Source: Cellvibrionales bacterium UBA4495 (lineage in GTDB: Bacteria > Pseudomonadota > Gammaproteobacteria > Pseudomonadales > Porticoccaceae). From it: a stretch of DNA of 12,704 bases. Under the pieces are notes generated by a model, which worked only from the letters and a program-made list of their open reading frames with translations, did not search any database and was not told where the DNA came from. Numbering within the stretch: the stretch's first letter is position 1; each line of letters starts with the position of its first letter. Location: the NCBI GenBank assembly GCA_002388905.1, contig DGNJ01000080.1, positions 14,468-27,171 of the forward strand, read 5' to 3'. Position numbers and translations under genes: made by a program. Positions 1 through 7,368 of this stretch are shown piece by piece.

Positions 1-341
1 TGCTCAACGGCACCGAGCTGGGTGGAGGCTCCATCCGCATCCACTCACCCCAAATGCAGCGGGAAGTGTTCCGCGTGCTGGGCATTGGCGAACAGGAGGC
101 CGACGAGAAATTCGGCTTCCTGCTGGATGCGCTCAAGTACGGTTGCCCTCCCCACGGCGGTCTCGCGTTCGGTCTCGACAGGCTGGTGATGCTGATGGTG
201 GGCGGCGACTCCATCCGCGATGTTATCGCCTTCCCGAAGACCCAGACGGCCACCTGCCTGCTGACCGACGCCCCCGGCGGGGTGAGCAATGCCCAGCTTC
301 GGGAACTCAATATCCGGCTTCGGGAAAAGCCCGCGAACTGA
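1..341 (+). CDS. aspS: Aspartyl-tRNA synthetase, C-terminal part (5' truncated by window edge)
   Basis: This is the last 112 residues of a bacterial-type class II aspartyl-tRNA synthetase, the cytoplasmic enzyme that charges tRNA-Asp using ATP. The frame is open from base 3. The visible part holds the end of the catalytic core: [24 protein letters not shown], and class II motif 3 as [12 protein letters not shown], whose Arg contacts ATP, followed by the family-typical RDVIAFPKT. The stop is TGA at 339-341. Only 46 bases separate it from yebC on the same strand, so co-transcription is likely; aspS-yebC adjacency is familiar from Pseudomonas. Whether the enzyme is discriminating or also charges tRNA-Asn depends on N-terminal residues outside the window. 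The family call is firm. Confidence 0.97.
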   Translation, partial: LNGTELGGGSIRIHSPQMQREVFRVLGIGEQEADEKFGFLLDALKYGCPPHGGLAFGLDRLVMLMVGGDSIRDVIAFPKTQTATCLLTDAPGGVSNAQLRELNIRLREKPAN

Positions 342-387
342 ATTCCCTCATCCACGGGAGCAACAGGAAACCAGTTGGAGGCAGTTT

Positions 388-1137
388 ATGGCCGGTCACA
401 GTAAGTGGGCCAATATCAAGCATCGCAAGGCGGCACAGGATGCCAGGCGGGGCAAGATTTTCACCAAGCTGATCCGGGAACTCGTCGTGGCGGCACGGGA
501 AGGCGGCCCCGTGCCCGAGGACAACCCGCGGCTGCGCGCCGTAATGGACAAGGCCCTGTCCGCCAACATGAAAAAGGACACCATCGAAAAAGCCATTGCC
601 CGGGGCGCCGGCAATGACGAGGCGGATAACTACGAGGAACTGACCTACGAGGGCTACGGCCCGGGCGGCGTTGCCGTGTACGTGGAGTGCATGACCGATA
701 ACAAAAACCGCACCGTTTCGGATGTCCGCCACGCCTTCACCAAACGCGGTGGCAACCTGGGTACCGATGGTTCCGTGGCCTTCCTGTTCAGCAAGGTGGG
801 CCAGTTGAGCTACGGCCCCGATACCGGCGAGGAGGCTGTTCTCGAACCGGCTCTGGAGGCGGGCGCCGACGACGTGGTTGCCAACGACGACGGCTCCGTG
901 GACGTTTTTACGCCCTGGGAGGAATTTTCCGCAGTCAAGGCGGCCATGATCGAGGCGGGCCTGGCGCCCGACAATGCCGAGGTAACCATGATCGCTTCCA
1001 CCACGGTGCCCCTGGACAGGGAGGGTGCCGAGAAAATTCTTGGCCTTATCGATCATCTCGAAGATCTGGACGATGTCCAGAACGTTTATACCAACGCCGA
1101 CATCCCCGCCGAGGTATGGGAAGAGCTGGAGGCGTAG
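388..1137 (+). CDS. yebC: YebC/PmpR family protein (DUF28, TACO1-like)
   Basis: The protein has 249 residues, the usual family length. It starts with the signature [22 protein letters not shown] and carries the conserved block [14 protein letters not shown]...[23 protein letters not shown] at about residues 88-130. The ATG at 388 is chosen because GGAGG (377-381) lies 6 bases upstream and the signature begins there, although the frame is open further upstream. Members were first annotated as DNA-binding transcriptional regulators (PmpR). More recent work on relatives, including mitochondrial TACO1, supports a role on the ribosome in translating proline-rich stretches. Which role applies here cannot be told from sequence. 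It follows aspS closely; in Pseudomonas ruvC comes next, but here the next gene is a convergent sugar transferase. Confidence 0.95.
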   Translation: MAGHSKWANIKHRKAAQDARRGKIFTKLIRELVVAAREGGPVPEDNPRLRAVMDKALSANMKKDTIEKAIARGAGNDEADNYEELTYEGYGPGGVAVYVECMTDNKNRTVSDVRHAFTKRGGNLGTDGSVAFLFSKVGQLSYGPDTGEEAVLEPALEAGADDVVANDDGSVDVFTPWEEFSAVKAAMIEAGLAPDNAEVTMIASTTVPLDREGAEKILGLIDHLEDLDDVQNVYTNADIPAEVWEELEA

Positions 1138-1157
1138 CCACTACGCGCAGAGCGCGT
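1132..1157 (+). other. Two overlapping, mutually exclusive hairpins at the yebC stop
   Basis: GCGTAG-CCA-CTACGC (1132-1146) contains the yebC stop codon. ACGCGC-AGA-GCGCGT (1143-1157) overlaps it by four bases, so both cannot form at once. Both stems are perfect 6-mers with 3-base loops. No T-run follows directly (CTCTTCCCT), so this is a weak terminator or mRNA-end structure. A T7 tract lies later, at 1246-1252, with only a poor stem before it. Confidence 0.35.
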
Positions 1158-1260
1158 CTCTTCCCTGTAACGACTCCTGGAAAGCTGGATCGATCAACGA
1201 TATCGCCGCCTGCCCTCTGATATGGATGGAGCTTCGCAGGGCTGGTTTTTTTCTGCCAGG

Positions 1261-2730
1261 TCAATAGGCGTTGGGATTGGTGAAGCCGGTGATTATGGTC
1301 AGCAGGATGATCTTCAGGTCCAGCAGAAGCGACCAGTTGTTGATGTAGTTGAGGTCGTACTCCACCCGTCGCTGCATTTTTTCCACCGTGTCTGTTTCCC
1401 CCCGCAAACCGTTAACCTGGGCCCAACCGGTGATGCCCGGCTTGACCTTGTGGCGCCACATATAGGACTGAACCAGATCCATGTAGTACTCGTTATGAGC
1501 CAGGGCGTGGGGCCTGGGGCCGACGATGGACATCCGTCCCTGAAGGACATTGAAGAACTGGGGCAGTTCGTCCAGGCTCGTGCGCCGCAGAAAGGCGCCA
1601 ATTCTGGTGAAGCGCGGGTCGTCCTTGCGGGCCTGGGTGGGGAAGACCGTGTCCTCGGTGTGCAATTTCATGGTCCGGAACTTGTACACCTTGATGGGCT
1701 TGCCGCCGAGACCATGGCGCATCTGTTTATAGATGACGGGGCCCGGAGAACTCAGCTTCACCAGTAGGGCAATCACCGCGCAAAAGGGCAGAATCACGAC
1801 CGAAATTATCGCCCCCACCACAATATCCTCGAGCCGCTTCAGGAAAGCGTTGCTGCCGTCCAGCGGGGTGTAACTCAGGTCCAGGGAAAAACGTCCTGCC
1901 ACTTCCGAGGCCCGGTGGTTGAGCAGCTGCATATCATCAAATTCCGGCAGAAAGCGGATATCAACGGTCTCCCGGCGCAGGGCATAGGTGGCGTCCTTGA
2001 TCACATTACCCAGGCTCAGGGGGAGACAGAACCAGATTTCGCCGGCATCGCAGGATTCCACCAGGTCGGGGAGGCTTTCCGGATCGAAATATCCCTGGCT
2101 GTTGTAGAGGGCGACGATCTTGACCGGCTGATAGCCGGATTCGTGGGCGTCGGGGATAAAATTATCCGGAAGGGAGGCGGGGTCCAGCGAGACGATAATC
2201 ACATTTTTGAGGTTCCTGCCCCGGCTTCGCAGATAGCGGAAAAGGTAAAAGTGCCCGGTGCGATAGAGAACGCCGGATGTCCAGATGCAGACGATAAATG
2301 CCAACAGCCAGATGCGCGAATAATCCGCAGCGGTCTTGGTAAAGATCAGGAAGGCGAAAACCAGCGAGAAGGGAGCGATCAGGGCAATGGTGTAGTGGCT
2401 GAGAATCTGGGTCAGCGGAGCACCCCGGTGAGAGTGGTACATGCCCGCGACATTGAGGCAGAGAACCACCAGTACCGCCGTTGCCGCTATCAGTGCCAGG
2501 AAGTTGTCCCTGGGCAGCAGCTGGCCGAAGCGCAGCCAGTAGGCGACAAAACCGGAAGCCACCACCAGTATCAGGTCTATTACGGCGATCAGGGGCGCGT
2601 AGCTGACTTTAAAGGCGAAGGGGCGGTCGCGCATGGGGTTACCCTGGTAGGCGGGCACTCCTGCCGACAGACCGAGGCCCGGGCCGCGGCGAAAATGTCG
2701 TCTGATTTTCGGGTTGGGGCTGGTATTCAT
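1261..2730 (-). CDS. Undecaprenyl-phosphate glycosyl-1-phosphate transferase, WcaJ type
   Basis: The protein has 489 residues and should initiate surface polysaccharide synthesis by moving a sugar-1-phosphate from a UDP-sugar to undecaprenyl phosphate in the inner membrane. The N-terminal half has about four hydrophobic segments (roughly residues 43-67, 76-97, 108-131, 139-156). A soluble CoA_binding_3-like region follows (about 172-285), then the bacterial sugar transferase domain (about 294-489) with membrane segment 303-325, KFRTM (350-354), TSLDELPQF (D387, E388), SIVGPRP (401-407), PGITGWAQVNG (431-441) and YDLNYINNW, ending in the typical NPNAY. Close similarity to WcaJ suggests glucose-1-phosphate, but galactose is possible. 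The start is uncertain: ATG at 2730 adds an Arg-rich leader, while ATG at 2634 (MRDRPFAF, residue 33) lies just before the first membrane segment. It follows fabB after 116 bases and converges on yebC. Confidence 0.9.
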   Translation of the reverse strand: MNTSPNPKIRRHFRRGPGLGLSAGVPAYQGNPMRDRPFAFKVSYAPLIAVIDLILVVASGFVAYWLRFGQLLPRDNFLALIAATAVLVVLCLNVAGMYHSHRGAPLTQILSHYTIALIAPFSLVFAFLIFTKTAADYSRIWLLAFIVCIWTSGVLYRTGHFYLFRYLRSRGRNLKNVIIVSLDPASLPDNFIPDAHESGYQPVKIVALYNSQGYFDPESLPDLVESCDAGEIWFCLPLSLGNVIKDATYALRRETVDIRFLPEFDDMQLLNHRASEVAGRFSLDLSYTPLDGSNAFLKRLEDIVVGAIISVVILPFCAVIALLVKLSSPGPVIYKQMRHGLGGKPIKVYKFRTMKLHTEDTVFPTQARKDDPRFTRIGAFLRRTSLDELPQFFNVLQGRMSIVGPRPHALAHNEYYMDLVQSYMWRHKVKPGITGWAQVNGLRGETDTVEKMQRRVEYDLNYINNWSLLLDLKIILLTIITGFTNPNAY

Positions 2731-2846
2731 TCTACCCGCGGCCTACTGAGCCTGCTTTAACAAGAAGCTTATCCCGGTCCCCAGATGACTATGGTTTTGT
2801 GCCGCCGAACGGTTTATCCGCGGGCTTCCTGCCGGCCGGGCTTTCC

Positions 2847-4064
2847 CTATTTTTCGAACCGTTCCATTACCAGTGTAGCATTGGTTCCGCCGAAGCCGAA
2901 GCTGTTGGACAGCACCCGGTTCAGTTTGACATTGTCCTGGCGCTCGGTGACCACGGGCAGGCCCTCGGCGTCCGGATCGAGATTCTCGATGTTGGCTGAG
3001 GCGGCGATAAAGTCGTTTTCCAGCATCAGCAGGCTGAAAATGGCTTCGTGCACGCCCGCGGCGCCCAGGGAATGGCCGGTCAGCGATTTGGTGGAGGCGA
3101 TGGGGGGGCATTTGTCGCCGAACACTTCCCGCAGGCCCTTGAGCTCCTGAATGTCGCCCACCGGCGTGCTGGTGCCGTGGGTATTGATGTAGTCAATGGG
3201 GCCTTCCACCGTGGCCAGGGCCTGCTCCATGCAGCGCACCGCACCTTCGCCGGATGGGGCCACCATGTCGTAACCGTCGGAAGAGGCGCCGTAACCGACG
3301 ATTTCCGCATAGATATGGGCGCCTCTGGCCAGGGCGTGTTCCAGCTCTTCCACCACCAGGCATCCGCCGCCACAGGACATGACGAAACCGTCCCGGCCCT
3401 GGTCGTAGGTGCGGGAGGCCTTCTCCGGCTGATCGTTGTATTTGGTGGAGAGGGCGCCCATGGCGTCGAACATGCAGGCCATGGACCAGTGTTCTTCTTC
3501 GGAGCCACCGGCAAAAACGATGTCCTGTTTGCCGAGCTGGATCTGTTCGACAGCGGCCCCGATGCAGTGGGCGCTGGTGGCGCAGGCCGAGGCGATGGAA
3601 ATATTGAGCCCCTTGATCTTGAAGGGGGTGGCCAGGCATGCGGAGACGGTGCTGGCCATGATCTGGGTGACCCGGTAGGGGCCGGCGCGCTTGACACCTT
3701 TCTCGCGGACGGTATCGATGGTTTCCACGAATTTTTCGCCGGACACGCCGCCGGAACCCATGACGATGCCGGTGCGCGGATTGGAGACCATGCTCTCCTC
3801 GAGACCCGAATCCTCGATGGCCCGCTCCATGGCGATGTAGCCGTAGGCCGCCGCGTTACCCATAAAGCGCAGGGTCTTGCGATCGATGTGGTCGGCCGGG
3901 TTCAGCTCGATCTGACCGGCGATATTGCTGCGGAGCCCCATCTGTTTGTATTCGTCTTTGTACTTGATCCCGGAGCGGCCCTGCCTGAGGGACTCGGTGA
4001 CGGTTTCCTTGTCGTTGCCGATACAGGAAACCATGCCCATTCCGGTGATAACAGCGCGTCTCAT
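2847..4064 (-). CDS. fabB: 3-oxoacyl-[ACP] synthase I (beta-ketoacyl-ACP synthase I)
   Basis: This 405-residue cytoplasmic condensing enzyme extends acyl-ACP with malonyl-ACP and is needed to elongate the cis-3-decenoyl intermediate made by FabA. The length matches E. coli FabB (406). The Cys-His-His triad is visible: the nucleophile Cys at about 161 in [12 protein letters not shown], His at about 296 in [11 protein letters not shown], and His at about 331 in [11 protein letters not shown]. The C-terminal [13 protein letters not shown] motif is intact. ATG at 4064 is chosen over the upstream in-frame ATG at 4085 because GGAG sits 6 bases before it and the family starts MRRAVITG. It lies 60 bases downstream of fabA on the same strand, the classic fabA-fabB operon, which points to FabB rather than FabF. 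Confidence 0.97.
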   Translation of the reverse strand: MRRAVITGMGMVSCIGNDKETVTESLRQGRSGIKYKDEYKQMGLRSNIAGQIELNPADHIDRKTLRFMGNAAAYGYIAMERAIEDSGLEESMVSNPRTGIVMGSGGVSGEKFVETIDTVREKGVKRAGPYRVTQIMASTVSACLATPFKIKGLNISIASACATSAHCIGAAVEQIQLGKQDIVFAGGSEEEHWSMACMFDAMGALSTKYNDQPEKASRTYDQGRDGFVMSCGGGCLVVEELEHALARGAHIYAEIVGYGASSDGYDMVAPSGEGAVRCMEQALATVEGPIDYINTHGTSTPVGDIQELKGLREVFGDKCPPIASTKSLTGHSLGAAGVHEAIFSLLMLENDFIAASANIENLDPDAEGLPVVTERQDNVKLNRVLSNSFGFGGTNATLVMERFEK

Positions 4065-4124
4065 GGATGACTCCTTTGAATTCACAAAGCGGCGGCACTG
4101 GCCTTCGTATTCTAATGGAAGCGG

Positions 4125-4649
4125 CTAAAAATTGTCAGTGGACGTGAACAGGCCGACCCGCAGGTCCTTGGCAGTGTAGATTTCGCGCCCATCCACTTCA
4201 ACAGAGCCGTCGGAGATGGCCATCACCAGCTTGCGCTCGATAATCCTGGAAATATCCAGGCGATAGGTGACCTTCCTGGCCGTGGGAAGCACCTGACCGA
4301 AGAACTTGACCTCGCCGGCGCCCAGTGCCCGGCCGCGACCCTCGTTGCCTCGCCAGGCCAGGAAAAAGCCGGTCAGTTGCCAGAGAGCATCAAGGCCCAG
4401 GCAGCCCGGCATAACGGGGTCGTCCGGGAAATGGCAATCGAAGAACCAGAGATCCGGGTGGATATCCAGTTCCGCGGTCAACTCGCCCTTGCCGTACTTG
4501 CCTCCCTGGTCGCTGATGTGGGTAATGCGGTCCAACATCAGCATGTTGGGGGCGGGAAGTCTTGCCCGGTCGGGCCCGAAGAGTTCGCCCCGGCTGGAGG
4601 CCAGGATATCTTCCTGGGAGTAGGAATTCTGGCGTTGGTGGTAATCCAT
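4125..4649 (-). CDS. fabA: 3-hydroxydecanoyl-[ACP] dehydratase/isomerase
   Basis: This 174-residue protein (E. coli 172) dehydrates 3-hydroxydecanoyl-ACP and isomerises trans-2- to cis-3-decenoyl-ACP, the branch point of anaerobic unsaturated fatty acid synthesis. The single hot-dog domain carries the FabA signature [21 protein letters not shown], with the catalytic pair His73 and Asp87. [31 protein letters not shown] and the C-terminal DLRVGLF are also typical. The start is the ATG at 4649, matching the family N-terminus ([16 protein letters not shown]). An upstream TTG at 4700 is in frame but sits only about 5 bases from the predicted transcription start. GAGGA lies about 10 bases before the ATG. 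It heads a unit with fabB. Confidence 0.97.
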   Translation of the reverse strand: MDYHQRQNSYSQEDILASSRGELFGPDRARLPAPNMLMLDRITHISDQGGKYGKGELTAELDIHPDLWFFDCHFPDDPVMPGCLGLDALWQLTGFFLAWRGNEGRGRALGAGEVKFFGQVLPTARKVTYRLDISRIIERKLVMAISDGSVEVDGREIYTAKDLRVGLFTSTDNF

Positions 4650-4711
4650 TGAGACGCGGTCCTCGATTGGCTGCGCAGCGGCACTCGCTGCGTCTTTCAA
4701 AATGACGCTGC

Positions 4712-4739
4712 ATTCTAGCGAAATCGGGTCGGATGTCCA
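4712..4739 (-). promoter_or_regulatory. Predicted sigma-70 promoter of fabA-fabB
   Basis: On the minus strand, TGGACA (plus 4734-4739) and TAGAAT (plus 4712-4717) are separated by 16 bases. Transcription would start near 4705, giving a leader of about 55 bases before the fabA ATG. I saw no clear FadR- or FabR-like operator beside it. Confidence 0.55.
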
Positions 4740-4821
4740 GTCGCCCCGGCATGGTTTGCAGGCTGCTTCCGCCAGCCCATAGGGTCAACAGGGGTCCACT
4801 TAATGTACAATTTCCGTTATG

Positions 4822-4836
4822 CGCCGGTAACCGGCG
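4822..4836. promoter_or_regulatory. Perfect 15-bp palindrome, candidate operator upstream of galU
   Basis: CGCCGGT-A-ACCGGCG is a perfect 7+1+7 inverted repeat, about 11 bases downstream of a possible -10 element (TACAAT, 4806-4811). The one-base centre suits a dimeric DNA-binding protein better than an RNA hairpin. A third half-site, GCCGGT, lies at 4855-4860. The bound regulator is unknown. Confidence 0.4.
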
Positions 4837-4893
4837 TACTGGTTGTATCGAGAAGCCGGTGCGCGTGCAACCTGCATGCGATAAGCTCAGCCC

Positions 4894-4932
4894 GGGATGG
4901 CCCGTGGTGTTCCGTGCGCGGGCCACTATCCC
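4894..4932 (+). other. Potential stem-loop in the galU leader
   Basis: GGGATGGCCCG (4894-4904) can pair with CGGGCC (4919-4924) and ATCCC (4928-4932). This gives 11 base pairs with a 3-base bulge (ACT) and a 14-base loop. No T-run follows, so it is not an intrinsic terminator. It may be a leader structure or chance in GC-rich sequence. Confidence 0.35.
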
Positions 4933-5029
4933 ACATTCCCGCCCAAGCCTGCGGGCTGGCGTAACAATTGCAACATCGCTCCCTGGAAAGAATCGCCAAA
5001 GAAAGGACTGCCAAAAGAGAGAGTCGCCA

Positions 5030-5869
5030 ATGATCAAGAAATGTCTGTTTCCGGTGGCCGGCTATGGAACCCGCTTCCTGCCCGCCACCAAGGCCATGCC
5101 CAAGGAAATGCTGCCCGTGGTCAACAAGCCCCTGGTTCAGTACGGGGTCGAGGAAGCCATCTCGGCGGGCCTCAACCAGATCGGTTTTGTTACTGGCCGG
5201 GGCAAAAGGGCCATCAACGACCATTTCGATGTCAGTTACGAGCTGGAGCACCAGATTGCCGGTACCCCAAAGGAGCAGTACCTGACCTGTATTCGCTCCA
5301 TTCTCCAGCAGGCCACTTTCTCCACCACGCGCCAGACCGAGATGAAGGGCCTCGGTCACGCCATCCTGGTGGGGGAGTTGCTTGTCGGCTACGAGCCGTT
5401 CGGGGTCATCCTGGCCGACGACCTGTGCATCGTCGAAGAGGGGGACGATTCGGTCATGGAGCAGCTGGTCAAGGTGTATCGCCGTTTTGGCAAGTCGGTG
5501 GTGGCCATCACCGAAGTGCCCGAAGACCAGATTTCCAAGTTCGGGGTGATTGAGGCCGAGGAGTTGGAGCCAGGTCTCTATACCGTTTCCGGCATGGTGG
5601 AGAAACCCAGGGCGGAAGAGGCTCCCAGCAATCTGGCCATTATCGGTCGCTATGTGCTGACGCCGGATATCTTTGAGGCCCTGCGCCACACCGAGCCCGG
5701 CAAGAATGGCGAGATCCAGATTACCGACGCCCTGCTCAAACTGGCCCGCAAGGGCCGGGTGCTGGCCTACAAGTTCCGGGGCAAACGCTTCGATTGCGGC
5801 AGCGTGGACGGTTATGTCAAAGCCACCAATTACGTGTACGAGAACGTCTACAAAAAGGAGCACGACTGA
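5030..5869 (+). CDS. galU: UTP-glucose-1-phosphate uridylyltransferase
   Basis: This 279-residue cytoplasmic enzyme makes UDP-glucose from UTP and glucose-1-phosphate, feeding LPS core, capsule, exopolysaccharide and periplasmic glucan synthesis. The nucleotidyltransferase signature is intact at residues 8-31 ([24 protein letters not shown]). ILADDLC (about 127-133) carries the metal-binding Asp region, MVEKP follows, and EIQITDAL and KRFDCGS close the active site. The length equals Pseudomonas GalU rather than the roughly 300 residues of enterics. The frame is open well upstream, but ATG at 5030 begins the family's MIKKCLFP and has an AGAGAGAG purine stretch about 6 bases before it. The stop lies 2 bases before the manB GTG, so the two are almost surely co-transcribed. 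Confidence 0.97.
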   Translation: MIKKCLFPVAGYGTRFLPATKAMPKEMLPVVNKPLVQYGVEEAISAGLNQIGFVTGRGKRAINDHFDVSYELEHQIAGTPKEQYLTCIRSILQQATFSTTRQTEMKGLGHAILVGELLVGYEPFGVILADDLCIVEEGDDSVMEQLVKVYRRFGKSVVAITEVPEDQISKFGVIEAEELEPGLYTVSGMVEKPRAEEAPSNLAIIGRYVLTPDIFEALRHTEPGKNGEIQITDALLKLARKGRVLAYKFRGKRFDCGSVDGYVKATNYVYENVYKKEHD

Positions 5870-5871
5870 CA

Positions 5872-7230
5872 GTGAAGTTGAACTGCTTCAAGGCGTACGA
5901 TATCCGCGGTCGACTGCCCGATGAGCTCAACGAGGATATCGCCTACCGGATCGGCCGGAGTTTCGCCCAGGTGCTCTCGGCGCGACACCTGGTGGTGGGC
6001 CACGATATCCGTCTCACCAGTCCCGGTCTCTGCGACGCCGTGGTGGAGGGTATTCGCGACGCCGGCTGCGATGTGACCCACATCGGCCAGTGCGGTACCG
6101 AGGAAATCTATTTTGCCACCTTCGCCGGCGGGTACGATGGCGGGCTGGTGGTCACCGCCAGTCACAACCCCATGGATTACAACGGCATTAAATTCGTGCG
6201 CGAGGGCGCCCGGCCGGTGAGCGGCGACGATGGCCTGCCCGAGATCAAGGCCCTGGCTGAAAGCGGTAATTTCGACGGGGCCGACCGTCGGGGCGAATTG
6301 CACCGGGCGACCGACAAGCGCCCCTATATTGATCACCTGCTCGGCTATATAGACGAGCTCGAGGCCCTGAAGCCCCTGAAGCTGGTGGTGAACGCGGGCA
6401 ACGGCGGTGCCGGACCGGTGATCGATCTGCTGGAGGAGCACCTTCCCTTTGACTTCATCAAGGTGCACCATCAGCCGGACGGCCATTTTCCCAATGGCAT
6501 CCCCAACCCACTGCTGCCCGAGAACCGGACCGCCACCGCCGAGGCGGTCATTGCCCATGATGCCGATATGGGCATTGCCTGGGATGGCGATTTCGACCGC
6601 TGTTTTTTCTTCGACGAACAGGGTCGTTTCGTGGAGGGCTACTACCTGGTGGGGATGCTCGGTGAAGCATTCCTGCGCAAGCATGGCGGCGGCACCATCG
6701 TCCACGACCCGCGCCTGACCTGGAATACGATTGATCGCGTACAGGCCCTGGGCGGCAAGGCGGTGCAGAGCAAGACCGGCCACTCCTTTATTAAACAGCG
6801 GATGCGCCAGGAAGACGCGCTCTACGGCGGCGAAATGAGCGCCCACCACTACTTCCGGGATTTTGCCTATTGCGACAGCGGCATGATCCCGTGGCTGCTG
6901 GTGGCGGAGCTGGTGTCAAAGTCCGGCAAGCCCCTCTCCGAATGGGTCAACGAGGGTATCGACAACTATCCCTGCAGCGGCGAGATAAACAGTGTCGTGG
7001 CAGACCCCCACGCCGCGCTAGACCGGGTGGCGCAGCATTTTGCCGACCAGGATCCGGTAATCGATCGCACCGATGGCCTGAGCATGGAGTTTCCCGCGTG
7101 GCGTTTTAATCTGCGCTTATCCAATACCGAACCCGTGGTACGGCTTAATGTGGAAAGTCGCGGCGACGAAACGCTGATGAAGGGGCGCACGGAGAAACTG
7201 CTGGAGCTGATTCGCGCCGTGGGTGACTAG
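5872..7230 (+). CDS. manB: Phosphomannomutase, CpsG/AlgC family (possibly also phosphoglucomutase)
   Basis: This 452-residue alpha-D-phosphohexomutase interconverts mannose-6-phosphate and mannose-1-phosphate for GDP-mannose; AlgC-type relatives also act on glucose phosphates. The active-site phosphoserine loop is [13 protein letters not shown] with Ser97. The metal loop is DGDFDR (238-243), the sugar-binding loop [10 protein letters not shown] (319-328), and the C-terminal phosphate-binding loop [15 protein letters not shown]. Overall it resembles E. coli CpsG/ManB (456 residues) most. The start is GTG at 5872, since [12 protein letters not shown] is the conserved N-terminus, and AGGAG inside the end of galU lies about 11 bases upstream. 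The 2-base gap from galU suggests translational coupling. No mannose-1-phosphate guanylyltransferase gene lies in the window. Confidence 0.95.
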   Translation: MKLNCFKAYDIRGRLPDELNEDIAYRIGRSFAQVLSARHLVVGHDIRLTSPGLCDAVVEGIRDAGCDVTHIGQCGTEEIYFATFAGGYDGGLVVTASHNPMDYNGIKFVREGARPVSGDDGLPEIKALAESGNFDGADRRGELHRATDKRPYIDHLLGYIDELEALKPLKLVVNAGNGGAGPVIDLLEEHLPFDFIKVHHQPDGHFPNGIPNPLLPENRTATAEAVIAHDADMGIAWDGDFDRCFFFDEQGRFVEGYYLVGMLGEAFLRKHGGGTIVHDPRLTWNTIDRVQALGGKAVQSKTGHSFIKQRMRQEDALYGGEMSAHHYFRDFAYCDSGMIPWLLVAELVSKSGKPLSEWVNEGIDNYPCSGEINSVVADPHAALDRVAQHFADQDPVIDRTDGLSMEFPAWRFNLRLSNTEPVVRLNVESRGDETLMKGRTEKLLELIRAVGD

Positions 7231-7244
7231 AGCCAACCGCTAAC

Positions 7245-7267
7245 GGGGCTGCGTCGCCCTCTTTTTT
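7245..7267 (+). terminator. Probable intrinsic terminator of galU-manB
   Basis: GGGGC-TGCGTC-GCCCT (7245-7260) forms a 5-bp stem including one G-U pair and a 6-base loop. It is followed by C and T6 (7262-7267), 14 bases after the manB stop. It is weaker than the bidirectional hairpin downstream. Confidence 0.5.
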
Positions 7268-7308
7268 CCGGTTCGCCGCCGCCTTTTTATCTTGTTGGCA
7301 AGAGATAT

Positions 7309-7343
7309 AAAAAAACCCCGCCGGTTGTCCCGGCGGGGTTTTT
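7309..7343. terminator. Bidirectional intrinsic terminator between manB and pntB
   Basis: CCCCGCCGG (7316-7324) and CCGGCGGGG (7330-7338) form a perfect 9-bp stem with the 5-base loop TTGTC. It is flanked by A7 on the left and T5 on the right, so it can stop both the manB transcript and the converging pnt transcript. Confidence 0.9.
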
Positions 7344-7368
7344 GCGGCTTGGCCGCTGATTGACCGGG

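Larger units (their letters stand above)
4650..5029. other. 380-base divergent intergenic region between fabA and galU
   Basis: No open frame here looks like a gene. The fabA side holds the predicted promoter (4712-4739). Toward galU there is a possible -10 TACAAT (4806-4811) without a good -35, then the perfect palindrome at 4822-4836. A potential long RNA stem (4894-4932) follows, then a small AGCC-TGCG-GGCT hairpin (4947-4958), and a purine-rich AAAAGAGAGAG ribosome binding region just before the galU start. If transcription starts near 4818, galU has a leader of about 210 bases. I recognise no known riboswitch class. Confidence 0.5.

Noticed and set aside
2731..2846. Possible terminator between fabB and the sugar transferase
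   Set aside because: The GCCGGCCGGGC region is GC-rich but forms no clean stem followed by a T-run on the minus strand.
3048..4070. Open frame of 340 codons on the plus strand opposite fabB
   Set aside because: It lies entirely antisense to a clearly functional fabB, is Gly/His/Val-rich in the way of GC-rich shadow frames, and shows no recognisable motif.
4650..5029. Possible small RNA or small protein gene between fabA and galU
   Set aside because: Frames here are only upstream extensions of galU or fabA without ribosome binding sites, and no terminator closes a small RNA unit.
4817..5863. Open frame of 348 codons on the minus strand opposite galU
   Set aside because: It is antisense to galU, with composition typical of a shadow frame and no family match visible.
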